Below, piece by piece: positions 1 to 9,546 of a DNA stretch of 64,000 bases. Made by a program: the position numbers and the translations under genes. The stretch is from Labilibaculum sp. DW002 (GTDB lineage Bacteria > Bacteroidota > Bacteroidia > Bacteroidales > Marinifilaceae). The stretch is from positions 124,001-188,000 of the forward strand of contig NZ_JAKJSC010000003.1 of NCBI RefSeq assembly GCF_029029525.1, read 5' to 3'. Positions within the stretch are counted from its first letter, which is position 1. The number at the start of each line of letters is the position of its first letter. The notes under the pieces are model-generated. The model saw only the letters and a list, made by a program, of their open reading frames with translations. It searched no databases and had not been told where the DNA came from.

Positions 1-3000
1 TCAGCACCTGAATTGTCTTTTATAGTGTAAGTAAAACTATCAGCACCTGTAAAATTATTATTTGGTGTATAGGTTACTTCACCGGTAACAAAATTTTGCG
101 AGAGACTTCCATTTGCCGGACCGGATTTAATCAGAACACTTGCCTTATCTATGGTTTGATTGCCATCAATGTCGGTATCGTTTGCCAGAACATCAATCGT
201 AACGGCTGTATCTTCATTTGTTGAAGTATTATCATTATTTGCAACTGGCGCAGCATCATTATTAAAAATTACGTTTATGCTTGCACTTGCCTGTACTGCA
301 TCTCCATTTCCATCCGTTAGTTTATAGGTGAATCCATCCGACCCAAAATATTCTGAATTTGGGGTATAGGTAAATGTACCATCAGCATTAAGCGTAAGGC
401 TACCGTTACTCACATCGCTAACCAAAGAGTAGGTAATTGGCAGATCAAATAAATTCTGGTCATTGCTACTCACATCATCACTAAGAGCTGTGTCTTCAGG
501 AGTTGAATAAGTATCATTATTAGCAATTGGTAAATCATTCATTGGATTTACTGTGATCGAAACAGTTGCTGTAGATTGATCTCCATCAACATCTTCAATT
601 GTATATTGAAATGAGTCGTTACCATTATAATTGGCATTTGGTGTGTAAGTAAAACTGCCATCATTGTTAATTACCAGATTCCCATCTGTTGGATTAGTAT
701 TGTTGATCACCAATACAGGAGGATCTCCAAGTCCAAGATCATTGGTCATTACATTGTTTGTTAAAACATCATCTTCATCAACTGTAAAGTTGTCATTACG
801 AGCATCTGGCGTGTCATCATCATCAATGATGGTTCCTGTAGCTTGTCCGAGACCTATGTCAACTTGGCTTGGAGGATTTCCAATTTCTACAGTAAAAGAT
901 TCATTTTCTTCTTCCTCGGTGTCTTGGGTTGTTGAGATACCGAGTGTCATGCTTGATTGATTTGCAGGCAAGGTAATTGATGTCCAGCCACTACCAGTAA
1001 AATCGGAAGAAGCATTGGCTGTCCCATTTACGGTTCTGTAATCGAAAGTAATATCCGAACTTTTTACAGGGCTTACCGTTATCGTAAAATTTATGGTGTT
1101 TCCTTCAGTTGCTGATGCATTTGAAATTGATAGTGTAGGATTTCCTTCATTGTCTAAAATTGTTCCATTTGCTGAGGTATTTCCAAGTACAGCATTACTA
1201 ACAGATGAAAAATTAACAACAAAGGCTTCGGTTTGCTCATTTGCATTATCATCATTGGTAATAAAGGCCGGAAAGTTAAATGTTGTTTGACCTGCGGGAA
1301 TGGTTATTGTTCCCGAAGAGAAAGTAGAATAATTTATAAAATCTTGTTGTTTTGCATTTCCAGCCCCATTACTTAAGACGATAGCGTAATTGAAAGTGAT
1401 TGCTACGTCGGCAGCATGACTTAAATTTGCCTGGAACACAATATTTGTACCTTCTGTTTCACTATCATCAGCAATGTTTATTACAGGCGGTGTTTCGTTA
1501 TCTATAATTGAAATGTTGGCATTAATATTTCCTGCTGTTGTATTAACCAAACTGCTTAACTGAACTGTGAAAAATTCATTAGTTCCAGGTTCATAAATAT
1601 TATCATCAATAATATTGAAAGAGATATTTTTACTCGTTTCACCTGCAGCAAAACTTAAGCTACCAGAATATGCTGAAGCTGTATAGTCATTTGGTTGAAT
1701 TGCGGTATTATCTACTATATTGTAGTTGGTTGTAATTGTTTTACCACTAGCTGTATTTAGATTCACTTGCATTGTAATAGTTCCAGCATCTTCGTTTACT
1801 GTTTGATCAGAAACAGAAATTGTAGGCATTGGATCGTTATCATCCTTTATGGTTGCTGTACCTACCGTAATACTTTCTATGGCTTCAACAACATTGGAAA
1901 TGGTGAAAGTAAAGTTTTCATCATCTTCATTAAGGATATCATTTGTAATTGGTACAAGTATATCAACATAAGCAGAACCAGATGGAATCGTTGCACTACC
2001 GGTTTTAGGAGTGAAATCTTGCCCACTAGCAGCTGTTCCAGCTACTGTTTGATAGCTAAAAGTAACATCTACATTATCTGATATTGGCCAAATATGGGAT
2101 AATTCAACTCGAAATACAGCATTTAAATCAGTACCTTCAGTAACCGTTATATCGGAAGGATTTACAGATAAGCATGGGAGAATTCTAATCTCATTTGAAG
2201 GGAAAGATTCCGTAGATGAAGCACCGCAGGGAGACAAACCAGTTACTTTATATCTGCCTGGCTCAGAAGGTTCGTAAGTAGCATCATCATTAGCAGAAAC
2301 AAGAACACCATCTTTGTACCAGTTGTAGTTTGTAAAACCAGATGCTGTTAAAACAACATTATCACCACACAAGCCTTGTTCTGCAATTTCAGGATTTTGA
2401 TCAATTTGAGGTATATCTCCAAAACCTGAGAAAAAACCACCACCACCTACATTATTACTTTCAACAGCAAGCATTGCATTTAATGCTCCCGTAGAAGATA
2501 TGTCAAAAATCCAATTGGAGCCTCCACCATATTTAGTCTTTTGCAATTCAGTTTTAGGTATGTTGTATGCTTCCCAATATGTATTACCAGAAACAGATTG
2601 TTTAAATCCATTCGCTAAATTTACTCCATTTAGTTTAATTTGTGAGCCTTCTTGGGTAACTAGCTTTAAAATAGGATTTACACCTAAGCTGGAAAGTTTG
2701 TTTGCAAAAGCTACGGTTACCTCTTTATCCGCAGTACATTTTAACGGAGGAATAAAACACAAACCAGCGGTTTGTTTTTTATTGGCACCGGAAAGGGTTT
2801 GATAGACAAAAACTTTTTTATCACCATGAATATATATATTCCCATCAGTAGTATTACTAAAATCATTGATACTGGTAAAGAAATAATCTCCAGCATTTAC
2901 TAACGTTTTTGTTTTAGTATTGTTCTTATAGGTTACTACAGTATTTGCTTCCGTTGCAACAACCAAAGCTCTTTCGTTGTGTTGAGCTCCTCCACTTCTT

Positions 3001-3848
3001 CCTTCTCCCTTAATTAAAATGTATTCATCACCAACAACATCTGTTGGGACCAATTGATCAAATCCAACATCACGTCCGGGATTAGAGTTTCCATAACCTG
3101 AAGCACACCATGAACCAGAACTTACTGCAATAGGTTTATTGGAAGTTATGTGAGTTCCGTTTACCACATTCAGATCTTTAGTTGAGCCTTGTTGTGATTT
3201 AATCTGATTCACACTAACGCCAACAACTACCGATTGTCCTTTGTTTAAGCTTATTGTAAAGGTATGTGACGTTTGTCCTGAAAAAAGAATATTAGAATTA
3301 TCAAACGTAACATTGGTATTGTTTTCAGTCGCCATCACACCTATAAAATGTCCGTTTTGACTATCATACCCGCCTACAGAGGAGTACATATGACCACTAT
3401 AAAAATTAGTTCCAAATGCAGTTGTACCTTTCGAGGTAAGTAAATCTCCTTGTGCGCCAGATTTTTGTTGGATATTGACAAAGAATTTTTTTGAACCTGA
3501 GACAATTAGCCCTTCAATATCCAAAACATTATTCAATTGGGAAGTACCAATTATTCCTTGAGAATTGAGTACACGCCCAGGCCAATTTAAACTAATTTTT
3601 TGAGGGCTCGAACTTGATAAACTTACAGTTCTCGTAAAGGTGCCATCATTGTTTCTTATCGTTACATTAAAAGCTGTTGATTCCGTAGTTGTCAACACCA
3701 TTTGGTGATCCTGTACATTCGAAGATGAACTAGTAAACGAACACATGGGTGGAATATAGTGTAAGCTGTCAACTTGGGCATAAATAACCTCTATTTTCAA
3801 CACAAGAATAGAGAATATGGCAACAAATACAAGTAGAAATTTTCTCAT
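1..3848 (-). CDS. Giant secreted IgGFc-binding / Calx-beta / tandem-95 repeat protein (3' end outside window)
   Basis: The frame is open from an ATG at 3848 to the left edge, about 1282 codons with no stop, so the C-terminus is missing. The N-terminus is a Sec signal peptide (residues 1-24, ending VIYA before QVDS). Residues about 150-430 resemble the IgGFc-binding N-terminal domain (SGHMYSSVGGYDSQNG, then KPIAVSSGSWCASGYGN). An Ig-like segment (NYNWYKDG) follows at about 485-560. Four Calx-beta modules lie at about 560-1016, marked by acidic loops such as NDILNEDDENFTFTISNV. Three tandem-95/cadherin-like modules follow (ANNDxxxTxEDT..., FTYTP). Family knowledge makes this a cell-surface adhesin or matrix protein. 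Export by type IX secretion is inferred, because the sorting domain would lie off the window. No clean promoter is seen upstream. Confidence 0.85.
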   Translation of the reverse strand, partial: MRKFLLVFVAIFSILVLKIEVIYAQVDSLHYIPPMCSFTSSSSNVQDHQMVLTTTESTAFNVTIRNNDGTFTRTVSLSSSSPQKISLNWPGRVLNSQGIIGTSQLNNVLDIEGLIVSGSKKFFVNIQQKSGAQGDLLTSKGTTAFGTNFYSGHMYSSVGGYDSQNGHFIGVMATENNTNVTFDNSNILFSGQTSHTFTISLNKGQSVVVGVSVNQIKSQQGSTKDLNVVNGTHITSNKPIAVSSGSWCASGYGNSNPGRDVGFDQLVPTDVVGDEYILIKGEGRSGGAQHNERALVVATEANTVVTYKNNTKTKTLVNAGDYFFTSINDFSNTTDGNIYIHGDKKVFVYQTLSGANKKQTAGLCFIPPLKCTADKEVTVAFANKLSSLGVNPILKLVTQEGSQIKLNGVNLANGFKQSVSGNTYWEAYNIPKTELQKTKYGGGSNWIFDISSTGALNAMLAVESNNVGGGGFFSGFGDIPQIDQNPEIAEQGLCGDNVVLTASGFTNYNWYKDGVLVSANDDATYEPSEPGRYKVTGLSPCGASSTESFPSNEIRILPCLSVNPSDITVTEGTDLNAVFRVELSHIWPISDNVDVTFSYQTVAGTAASGQDFTPKTGSATIPSGSAYVDILVPITNDILNEDDENFTFTISNVVEAIESITVGTATIKDDNDPMPTISVSDQTVNEDAGTITMQVNLNTASGKTITTNYNIVDNTAIQPNDYTASAYSGSLSFAAGETSKNISFNIIDDNIYEPGTNEFFTVQLSSLVNTTAGNINANISIIDNETPPVINIADDSETEGTNIVFQANLSHAADVAITFNYAIVLSNGAGNAKQQDFINYSTFSSGTITIPAGQTTFNFPAFITNDDNANEQTEAFVVNFSSVSNAVLGNTSANGTILDNEGNPTLSISNASATEGNTINFTITVSPVKSSDITFDYRTVNGTANASSDFTGSGWTSITLPANQSSMTLGISTTQDTEEEENESFTVEIGNPPSQVDIGLGQATGTIIDDDDTPDARNDNFTVDEDDVLTNNVMTNDLGLGDPPVLVINNTNPTDGNLVINNDGSFTYTPNANYNGNDSFQYTIEDVDGDQSTATVSITVNPMNDLPIANNDTYSTPEDTALSDDVSSNDQNLFDLPITYSLVSDVSNGSLTLNADGTFTYTPNSEYFGSDGFTYKLTDGNGDAVQASASINVIFNNDAAPVANNDNTSTNEDTAVTIDVLANDTDIDGNQTIDKASVLIKSGPANGSLSQNFVTGEVTYTPNNNFTGADSFTYTIKDNSGA

Positions 3849-3931
3849 AAATAAGTAGTTGTAGTTACATACAAAAGTTATGTTACGAAAATATAGTGAA
3901 AATGTTTAAGATTTATTGATCAAAAGAGAAT

Positions 3932-3960
3932 AAAAAAACGCAGCCCAATTATGGACTGCG
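3932..3960 (-). terminator. Rho-independent terminator of pgk
   Basis: Read on the minus strand, a nine-pair stem (CGCAGTCCA / TGGGCTGCG, one G-T wobble) with a four-base loop is followed directly by seven T. It lies about 40 bases past the pgk stop and separates pgk from the giant surface-protein gene downstream on the same strand. Confidence 0.85.
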
Positions 3961-3997
3961 TTGTATTTTCCCCAAAGGGAAGTATTTTGGAATTTAA

Positions 3998-5185
3998 TTA
4001 TCCTCTAATAGCTTTTACACCTGGTAATTCTTTACCTTCAATGTATTCTAGAAGTGCACCACCACCTGTTGATACATAACTGACTTTATCAGCAAGCTTA
4101 TATTTATTAATTGCTGCAACAGAATCACCTCCTCCAATTAATGAGAAAGCACCTTTTTCAGTTGCTGTTACAATAGCATCAGCAATAGCTTTAGTTCCTT
4201 TAGCGAAAGTGTCCATTTCGAATACACCCACAGGGCCATTCCAAAGAATAGTTTTTGATTCAGCAATAACTTTGAAGAAATTATTAGCCGATTCATCAGC
4301 AATATCTAATCCCATCCATCCTTCAGGAATCTCATGTACAGCACAAACTTTAGTATTTGCATCATTTGAGAAATCATCAGCAACCAAAGCATCAGTAGCT
4401 AAGTGAAGCTTTACATTATTCTCTTCTGCTTTTGCCAGAATTTCTCTTGCAACTTCAAGTTTATCATCTTCACACAAAGAATTACCAATATTACCACCCA
4501 TTGCTTTCACAAAAGTGTAAGTCATACCACCACCAATAATCAAGTGATCAACCTGTGACATTAAAGTCTGAATGATTTCAATTTTTGATGAAACTTTGGC
4601 TCCCCCCATAATTGCAGTTAATGGACGCTTAGTATCTTTCAATACCTTATCAACACTTGATAGTTCACCTTCCATTACATATCCGAAAAGTTTGGCTTCA
4701 GGGAAAAATTTAGCAATAACAGCAGTAGAAGCGTGAGCACGGTGAGCAGTTCCAAAAGCATCATTAATCCAAAGGTCAGCCAAATCAGCTAATTTCTTAG
4801 CGAATGCCTCATCACCTTTTTTCTCCTCATCGTAATAACGAAGGTTTTCAAGTAAAAGAACTTCACCTGGCTTCAATTCTGCAGCCATTGTTCTAGCACT
4901 TTCACCAATACAATCATCAGCAAACTTAACTTCAACACCAATCGATTTTGACAAGTGAGCAACAATATGCTTTAATGAAAACTTTTCATCTTTTCCCTTT
5001 GGACGACCTAGGTGAGACATTAAAATTGCTGAACCATTACCCTCTAATACTTTCTTGATAGTAGGCAATGCAGCACGGATACGAGTATCATCAGTAATTT
5101 CGAATTGCTCGTTTAAAGGCACATTAAAGTCTACACGAATAATAGCCTTCTTATCTGAAAAATTGTATGAATCAATAGCTTGCAT
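3998..5185 (-). CDS. pgk: Phosphoglycerate kinase
   Basis: Cytosolic glycolytic enzyme that transfers phosphate from 1,3-bisphosphoglycerate to ADP. The 395-residue product has the family signatures: RVDFNVPLN (17-25), SHLGRPKGK (57-65), [10 protein letters not shown] mid-protein, and the nucleotide-binding GGGDS (351-355). The frame could extend to an ATG at 5248. I prefer the ATG at 5185 because it gives the usual family length and start (MQAIDSYNF), and because a good promoter (5218-5249) lies inside the longer version. The gene is monocistronic, with its own promoter and terminator. Confidence 0.96.
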   Translation of the reverse strand: MQAIDSYNFSDKKAIIRVDFNVPLNEQFEITDDTRIRAALPTIKKVLEGNGSAILMSHLGRPKGKDEKFSLKHIVAHLSKSIGVEVKFADDCIGESARTMAAELKPGEVLLLENLRYYDEEKKGDEAFAKKLADLADLWINDAFGTAHRAHASTAVIAKFFPEAKLFGYVMEGELSSVDKVLKDTKRPLTAIMGGAKVSSKIEIIQTLMSQVDHLIIGGGMTYTFVKAMGGNIGNSLCEDDKLEVAREILAKAEENNVKLHLATDALVADDFSNDANTKVCAVHEIPEGWMGLDIADESANNFFKVIAESKTILWNGPVGVFEMDTFAKGTKAIADAIVTATEKGAFSLIGGGDSVAAINKYKLADKVSYVSTGGGALLEYIEGKELPGVKAIRG

Positions 5186-5217
5186 GATATAATTATATTT
5201 AGTTTTTTTCGTGTAAG

Positions 5218-5249
5218 CAAAGGTAGCTTTTTCTACAAATGACTGCAAA
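5218..5249 (-). promoter_or_regulatory. Bacteroidota-type promoter of pgk
   Basis: On the minus strand TTTG is followed after 20 bases by TACCTTTG, matching the Bacteroidota sigma factor consensus (TTTG-N19-21-TAnnTTTG). The transcript would start about 25-30 bases before the ATG at 5185, which supports that start over the upstream in-frame ATG. Confidence 0.7.
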
Positions 5250-5544
5250 AAAGAAATCGCGAATTGGTCTATCCTTAATTAAGACAGTACTTTAGATCGT
5301 GTTGGGAGTAGGTTTTGAAACGATTGCATAAAATTTCAATATTGAATAATTGGTGGTAAAACGTCATTTTTATTACAACTTACGACCAAGATGCTTACTT
5401 TTTGCAAAGCACTAGGATATTTTTTTAACTTTGGATACCCTAATGTATTATTCTAGCTAATTTTGCAAATTGAAGGCTGAGAATAAAATAGCAAGACCTT
5501 TAGGTCTGCATTAGATTGGCTATAACAGAATCGAAAGTAAATTC
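5250..5544. other. Divergent intergenic region pgk / holB
   Basis: It holds the holB promoter, a second -7-like box TAATTTTG at 5458-5465 without a well-placed -33 box, and a short hairpin at 5491-5509 (AGACC-TTTA-GGTCT) without a T run. No coding potential or RNA family is recognised. Confidence 0.5.
5401..5433 (+). promoter_or_regulatory. Bacteroidota-type promoter upstream of holB
   Basis: TTTG (5401-5404) and TAACTTTG (5426-5433) are separated by 21 bases. The predicted leader to holB is about 105 bases long and contains the small hairpin at 5491-5509. Confidence 0.55.
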
Positions 5545-6669
5545 ATGCAATTTAAAGATATAATTGGGCTTGAATCTGTAAAGAATCAGTTCATACAAAC
5601 CGTTAAAGAGAACCGAGTTAGTCATGCTCAATTGTTAGTTGGCCCAAAAGGAGTTGGGAAATTACCTCTTGCTATTGCCTTTGCTCAATATGTGTCTTGT
5701 CTCGATCAAAAAGAGAATGATTCGTGTGGTGTTTGCTCTTCTTGTAAAAAATATCAAAAGCTAATTCATCCCGATCTGCATTTTGTTTATCCTGTTGTAA
5801 AGGGAAAAGGATTTACCAATCCGGTTAGTGATAATTTCATTAATAGCTGGAGAACACAGATTGAGAGCGATCAGTATTTTGATTTGGGAGATTGGTACAA
5901 AACAATTGGTGTAGATAATGCTCAAGGCTTAATTTATTCTTCGGAAAGTAATGAGATCATTCGAAAGCTCAATTTGAAAACCTACGAGTCGGATTATAAG
6001 ATCATGGTTATTTGGTTGCCAGAAAAAATGCATCGTTCTTGTGCCAATAAATTGCTGAAAATGATTGAAGAACCACCTAAAAAGACCTTGTTTTTTATGG
6101 TGGCCGAAGAGCCAGAAAAAATTCTTCAAACCATTCTTTCGCGTACGCAAATAGTGAATGTTCCTAAAATCGATTCAACCGATTTGTCAAATGCATTGAA
6201 TTCAGAATTCAATTTATCTGGAACTGAGTTAACAAATGTTGTGCGTTTGGCGGGTGGAAGTTATCGTAAGGCAAGAATCTTAATCCAGAATTCTGACGAA
6301 AATGCTTTTAACTTTGAAAATTTCGTGACCATTATGCGCTTAAGTTATGCACGTAATGTGGAGGGATTAATGGACTGGTCGGAGCAAATTGCAGGCATCG
6401 GTCGAGAGCGTCAAAAGAGTTTCTTAAATTACAGTGTTCGAATGGTAAGAGAAAATTTTATTCTCAATTTAAAAAAGCCTGAAATGGTATTTTTGAATGG
6501 AGAAGAAATGAATTTTTCTAAGCGCTTTTCACCATTTATTAATGAGGAAAATGTGTGGATTTTAGCGGATGAGTTATCGAGAGCACATGCAGACATTGAA
6601 AGAAATGGGAATTCTAAAATCGTATTTTTAGATTTAAGCCTTAAATTGGTTAAATTATTACGACCATAA
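5545..6669 (+). CDS. holB: DNA polymerase III delta-prime subunit
   Basis: Clamp-loader subunit of 374 residues that helps open the sliding clamp at replication forks. The AAA+ fold begins at residue 1 (MQFKDIIGLESVKNQFIQ). The P-loop at 33-40 is GPKGVGKL, with Leu where active ATPases have Ser or Thr, as expected for the non-hydrolysing delta-prime. A four-cysteine zinc site follows (Cys52, 61, 64, 67), and the sensor-1 region reads LSRTQ. It is first in a plus-strand run with ricT and gldH, an order that recurs in Bacteroidota genomes. Confidence 0.92.
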   Translation: MQFKDIIGLESVKNQFIQTVKENRVSHAQLLVGPKGVGKLPLAIAFAQYVSCLDQKENDSCGVCSSCKKYQKLIHPDLHFVYPVVKGKGFTNPVSDNFINSWRTQIESDQYFDLGDWYKTIGVDNAQGLIYSSESNEIIRKLNLKTYESDYKIMVIWLPEKMHRSCANKLLKMIEEPPKKTLFFMVAEEPEKILQTILSRTQIVNVPKIDSTDLSNALNSEFNLSGTELTNVVRLAGGSYRKARILIQNSDENAFNFENFVTIMRLSYARNVEGLMDWSEQIAGIGRERQKSFLNYSVRMVRENFILNLKKPEMVFLNGEEMNFSKRFSPFINEENVWILADELSRAHADIERNGNSKIVFLDLSLKLVKLLRP

Positions 6670-6723
6670 GAGGCTATTAATTCATTGAATTACTACCTTT
6701 AAAGGTTTATAAATTAAATTCAT

Positions 6724-6731
6724 TATTTTTG
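6724..6731 (+). promoter_or_regulatory. Candidate -7 box (TATTTTTG) for ricT-gldH
   Basis: Exact match to TAnnTTTG 33 bases before the ricT ATG. No TTG lies at the expected -33 position, so this is a weaker call than the pgk, holB and tRNA promoters. Confidence 0.4.
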
Positions 6732-6763
6732 CGGTCGATTATCGACTAATAATCAATATACAT

Positions 6764-7918
6764 ATGATAGAAAATAAGGAACCAAAAGGAAAGTGCGGAG
6801 GATGCGCATCCAATAAAAAGGATGATCGACTTCTGGACGGAAAACTAGATGTTTATGATTGGTTGAGTGATGTTCCTGAGAGTGTATTATGTCCAGATAT
6901 AGTTGAAGTAAAATTTAAAAATACCCGTAAGGGATTCTTCTCAAATTCAAATCAATTAAGATTAAAAAGAGGTGATGTGGTTGCTTTAGAAGCGTCACCA
7001 GGACACGATATAGGAATAGTTTCATTGACTGGAGATTTGGTTGTGGAACAAATGCGAAAGCAAAAACTGAACGCCAAAACTTACGAAGCGAAAAAAATAT
7101 ATCGTAAGGCCAAGCCTGTAGATATTGAAAAATGGCACGATGCAATTGCATTGGAGCACAAAACAATGATTAAAGCACGCCAAATTTCTGCTGAGTTAAA
7201 GCTCAATATGAAGATTGGTGATGTTGAATATCAGGGTGATAAGACAAAGGCAATTTTTTATTATATCGCTGATGATCGTGTTGATTTCCGTACTTTGATT
7301 AAAGTACTTGCGGAAACTTTCAAGATTCGTATTGAAATGCGTCAAATTGGGGCAAGACAAGAAGCGGGAAGAATTGGTGGAATTGGACCTTGTGGCAGAG
7401 AACTTTGTTGTTCAACTTGGATTACCAATTTTGTTTCAGTTACTACGAATGCAGCTCGTTATCAGGAGATTTCGCTAAACCCTCAGAAATTAGCAGGGCA
7501 ATGTGGGAAACTAAAATGTTGTCTGAATTTTGAATTGGATTGTTATATCGATGCTCAAAAGGATTTTCCGAATACGAATATTCAATTGGAAACACAGGAT
7601 GGTACAGCTTATCATCAAAAGACCGATATTTTCAAGAGAGTAATGTGGTATTCGTACGACAAGTACAATTCGATCAATATGGTCCAGCTTTCTGTTGATA
7701 CGGTTTTAGATGTGATCAGCAAGAATAAAAAGGGCATTAAGGTTGAAAAATTAATGAGTGAGGCCGTTGCTGAAGCGAAGAAATCTTTAGATTATGAAAA
7801 TGTGGTAGGACAAGATAGTCTGAACCGTTTCGATTCAAAAGAGAAGCCAGCAAAGAAACGTCCAAAAAGAAAATTCCGTCGTAAACCAAGAAAACCGAAT
7901 AAACCTTCAGAATCATGA
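6764..7918 (+). CDS. ricT: PSP1-domain protein, RicT/YaaT family
   Basis: A 384-residue cytosolic protein with the PSP1 C-terminal domain. Cysteine-rich motifs are visible: CGGC at 11-14, GPCGRELCC at 208-216 and GQCGKLKCC at 245-253. In Bacillus, RicT (YaaT) is part of an Fe-S complex that acts with RNase Y in RNA maturation; the role in Bacteroidota is not established. The tail (about 355-384) is strongly basic (KKRPKRKFRRKPRK), which suggests nucleic-acid contact. Its stop overlaps the gldH start (ATGA), so the two are translationally coupled. Confidence 0.88.
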   Translation: MIENKEPKGKCGGCASNKKDDRLLDGKLDVYDWLSDVPESVLCPDIVEVKFKNTRKGFFSNSNQLRLKRGDVVALEASPGHDIGIVSLTGDLVVEQMRKQKLNAKTYEAKKIYRKAKPVDIEKWHDAIALEHKTMIKARQISAELKLNMKIGDVEYQGDKTKAIFYYIADDRVDFRTLIKVLAETFKIRIEMRQIGARQEAGRIGGIGPCGRELCCSTWITNFVSVTTNAARYQEISLNPQKLAGQCGKLKCCLNFELDCYIDAQKDFPNTNIQLETQDGTAYHQKTDIFKRVMWYSYDKYNSINMVQLSVDTVLDVISKNKKGIKVEKLMSEAVAEAKKSLDYENVVGQDSLNRFDSKEKPAKKRPKRKFRRKPRKPNKPSES

Positions 7919-8385
7919 AGCTAGTAAGAATTCTTTGTGTCGCAATACTTGGAGTTTTAGCACTCTCTTGTGATTCGAACAGGGTATACGAAAAATATGA
8001 AGACATTCCTGACTTCGAATGGAGTCAGGATCATGTTCTTCGTTTCGAAGTAGACATTACCGATACCATTCAAGCGCATGATTTGTATGTGAACGTGCGC
8101 AATTCAGGCGGATATCAGTACAGCAATTTATGGTTGTTTGTACGATCTATTTCTCCTGATAATCAGATCTCTGATCGAAAAATAGAGCTAAAGCTGGCTG
8201 ATAAAACAGGTCAATGGTTTGGTAGTGGTTTTGGAGATCTTTTTGATTTACAAGTTCCTTATCAGCAAAAGTATGTATTCCCAAAATCGGGGAAGTATGT
8301 TTTTGAAATTGTACAAGGAATGTACGATGAGAAATTGAAGGGAATTGCTAATGTTGGAATTCGAATAGAAAAGCAAAATCAATAA
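7915..8385 (+). CDS. gldH: Gliding motility lipoprotein GldH
   Basis: A 156-residue lipoprotein with a type II signal peptide and lipobox LALSC (Cys19). The conserved GldH start of the mature part (YEKYEDIPDFEWSQD) and the later PVPYQQKYVFPKSGKY-like region are recognisable. GldH is required for gliding and efficient type IX secretion in Flavobacterium. Its presence in non-gliding relatives suggests an envelope role. The start overlaps the ricT stop by four bases. Confidence 0.9.
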   Translation: MKLVRILCVAILGVLALSCDSNRVYEKYEDIPDFEWSQDHVLRFEVDITDTIQAHDLYVNVRNSGGYQYSNLWLFVRSISPDNQISDRKIELKLADKTGQWFGSGFGDLFDLQVPYQQKYVFPKSGKYVFEIVQGMYDEKLKGIANVGIRIEKQNQ

Positions 8386-8399
8386 AATAATAAATAAAA

Positions 8400-9143
8400 G
8401 TGGGCAAAAATAAATTACAGCGCTTTGCTGAAATGGAGACCTTTAAAAATGTTTTTCAACCTACCCACAACGACGTTTGGGAGAATGACTATCGATTTAA
8501 AGGGAATTGGAAGAAGGATGTCTTTAAAAATGATAATCCTATCGTTCTTGAAGTTGGATGTGGTAAGGGTGAGTACTCAGTAGGTTTAGCGAAGCAGTTT
8601 CCAAATAAAAACTTTATTGGAATTGACATTAAAGGAGCTCGTATTTGGTGTGGAGCAAAAGAAGCATTAGAAGAGAAACTTGATAATGTTGCTTTTATTA
8701 GAACAAAGGCTGAATTGCTTGAATCGATATTCGCTAAAGGAGAAATTTCTGAGATTTGGATTACTTTTCCAGATCCTCAAATGAAAAAAGTGAAGAAAAG
8801 ATTGACCGGAACTCGCTTTCTGAAGTTGTATAGCAATCTATTATCTCAAAATGGAATTGTTCATTTAAAATCGGACAGTAACTTTTTATACGAGTACACC
8901 AAGTACGTAATTGAAGAGAACAAACTAAAGGTTTTAGTTGATACAAATGACCTTTACAAATCAGGAATGGCCGATGAAATTCTTTCCATTAGAACTTACT
9001 ACGAGCAGCAATTCTTAGATAGAGGTATACCTATCAAGTACCATAAATTTATGTTGGAAGGAAAATCGGATTTTATTGAACCTGATGTGGAAATTGAATT
9101 GGATTCATACCGCAGTTTTGGTAGAAATAAAAAGGCTAACTAA
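8400..9143 (+). CDS. trmB: tRNA (guanine-N7-)-methyltransferase
   Basis: S-adenosylmethionine-dependent methylation of G46 in tRNA. The 247-residue protein has the SAM-binding loop VLEVGCGKGEYSVGLA (about 48-63) and the TrmB signature WITFPDPQMKKVKKRL (about 119-134). Translation starts at GTG (8400), 14 bases after the gldH stop. The TAA stop overlaps the next ATG as TAATG, which indicates coupling to the alkyltransferase-like gene. Confidence 0.93.
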   Translation: MGKNKLQRFAEMETFKNVFQPTHNDVWENDYRFKGNWKKDVFKNDNPIVLEVGCGKGEYSVGLAKQFPNKNFIGIDIKGARIWCGAKEALEEKLDNVAFIRTKAELLESIFAKGEISEIWITFPDPQMKKVKKRLTGTRFLKLYSNLLSQNGIVHLKSDSNFLYEYTKYVIEENKLKVLVDTNDLYKSGMADEILSIRTYYEQQFLDRGIPIKYHKFMLEGKSDFIEPDVEIELDSYRSFGRNKKAN

Positions 9144-9481
9144 TGTCTGATTTATATGCTCGAATTTATGATGTGGTTCGCTTAATTCCTTCGGGAAGAG
9201 CAACAAGTTACGGCGCAATTGCAAAATTTGTAGGATCTCCAAGAGGTTCAAGAATGGTAGGTTGGGCAATGAATCAATCTCATTCTAGCAAGGAATATAC
9301 TCCAGCACACAGGGTCGTTAACCGAATGGGTATGCTAACAGGGAAGCATCATTTCCCAGGCGAAAATTTAATGCAGGAACTTCTAGAAAGTGAAGGTATT
9401 GTGGTGATTGATGACCAAATACAAGATTTCGATCAAGTCTTTTGGGATCCGTTTAAAGAACTCGATGAGAATTCTATTTAA
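9143..9481 (+). CDS. Alkyltransferase-like protein (ATL), MGMT fold without the catalytic Cys
   Basis: A 112-residue protein matching the DNA-binding domain of O6-alkylguanine-DNA alkyltransferases (IPSGRATSYGAIAKFVGSPRG, then GWAMNQ). The active-site PCHR is PAHR here (54-57), so Cys is replaced by Ala and it cannot accept an alkyl group. Proteins of this kind bind O6-alkylguanine and hand the lesion to nucleotide excision repair; that role is inferred from the family. It is coupled to trmB by a one-base overlap. Confidence 0.88.
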   Translation: MSDLYARIYDVVRLIPSGRATSYGAIAKFVGSPRGSRMVGWAMNQSHSSKEYTPAHRVVNRMGMLTGKHHFPGENLMQELLESEGIVVIDDQIQDFDQVFWDPFKELDENSI

Positions 9482-9497
9482 ATTGAATCTAAATACC

Positions 9498-9505
9498 TAC
9501 CTTTG
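9498..9505 (+). promoter_or_regulatory. Candidate -7 box (TACCTTTG) for mrp
   Basis: Exact TAnnTTTG match 41 bases before the mrp ATG. No well-spaced TTG is seen upstream. Confidence 0.4.
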
Positions 9506-9546
9506 CAGGTATTCTAAAAATAATTTAAGATTAAATTCAAAATATT

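Noticed and set aside
664-2802. Plus-strand frames within the first 4 kb
   Set aside because: They are antisense to a continuous frame with clear secreted-protein domains.
5186-5248. N-terminal extension of phosphoglycerate kinase from the ATG at 5248
   Set aside because: The extension ([18 protein letters not shown]) has no family support, and a consensus promoter lies inside it.
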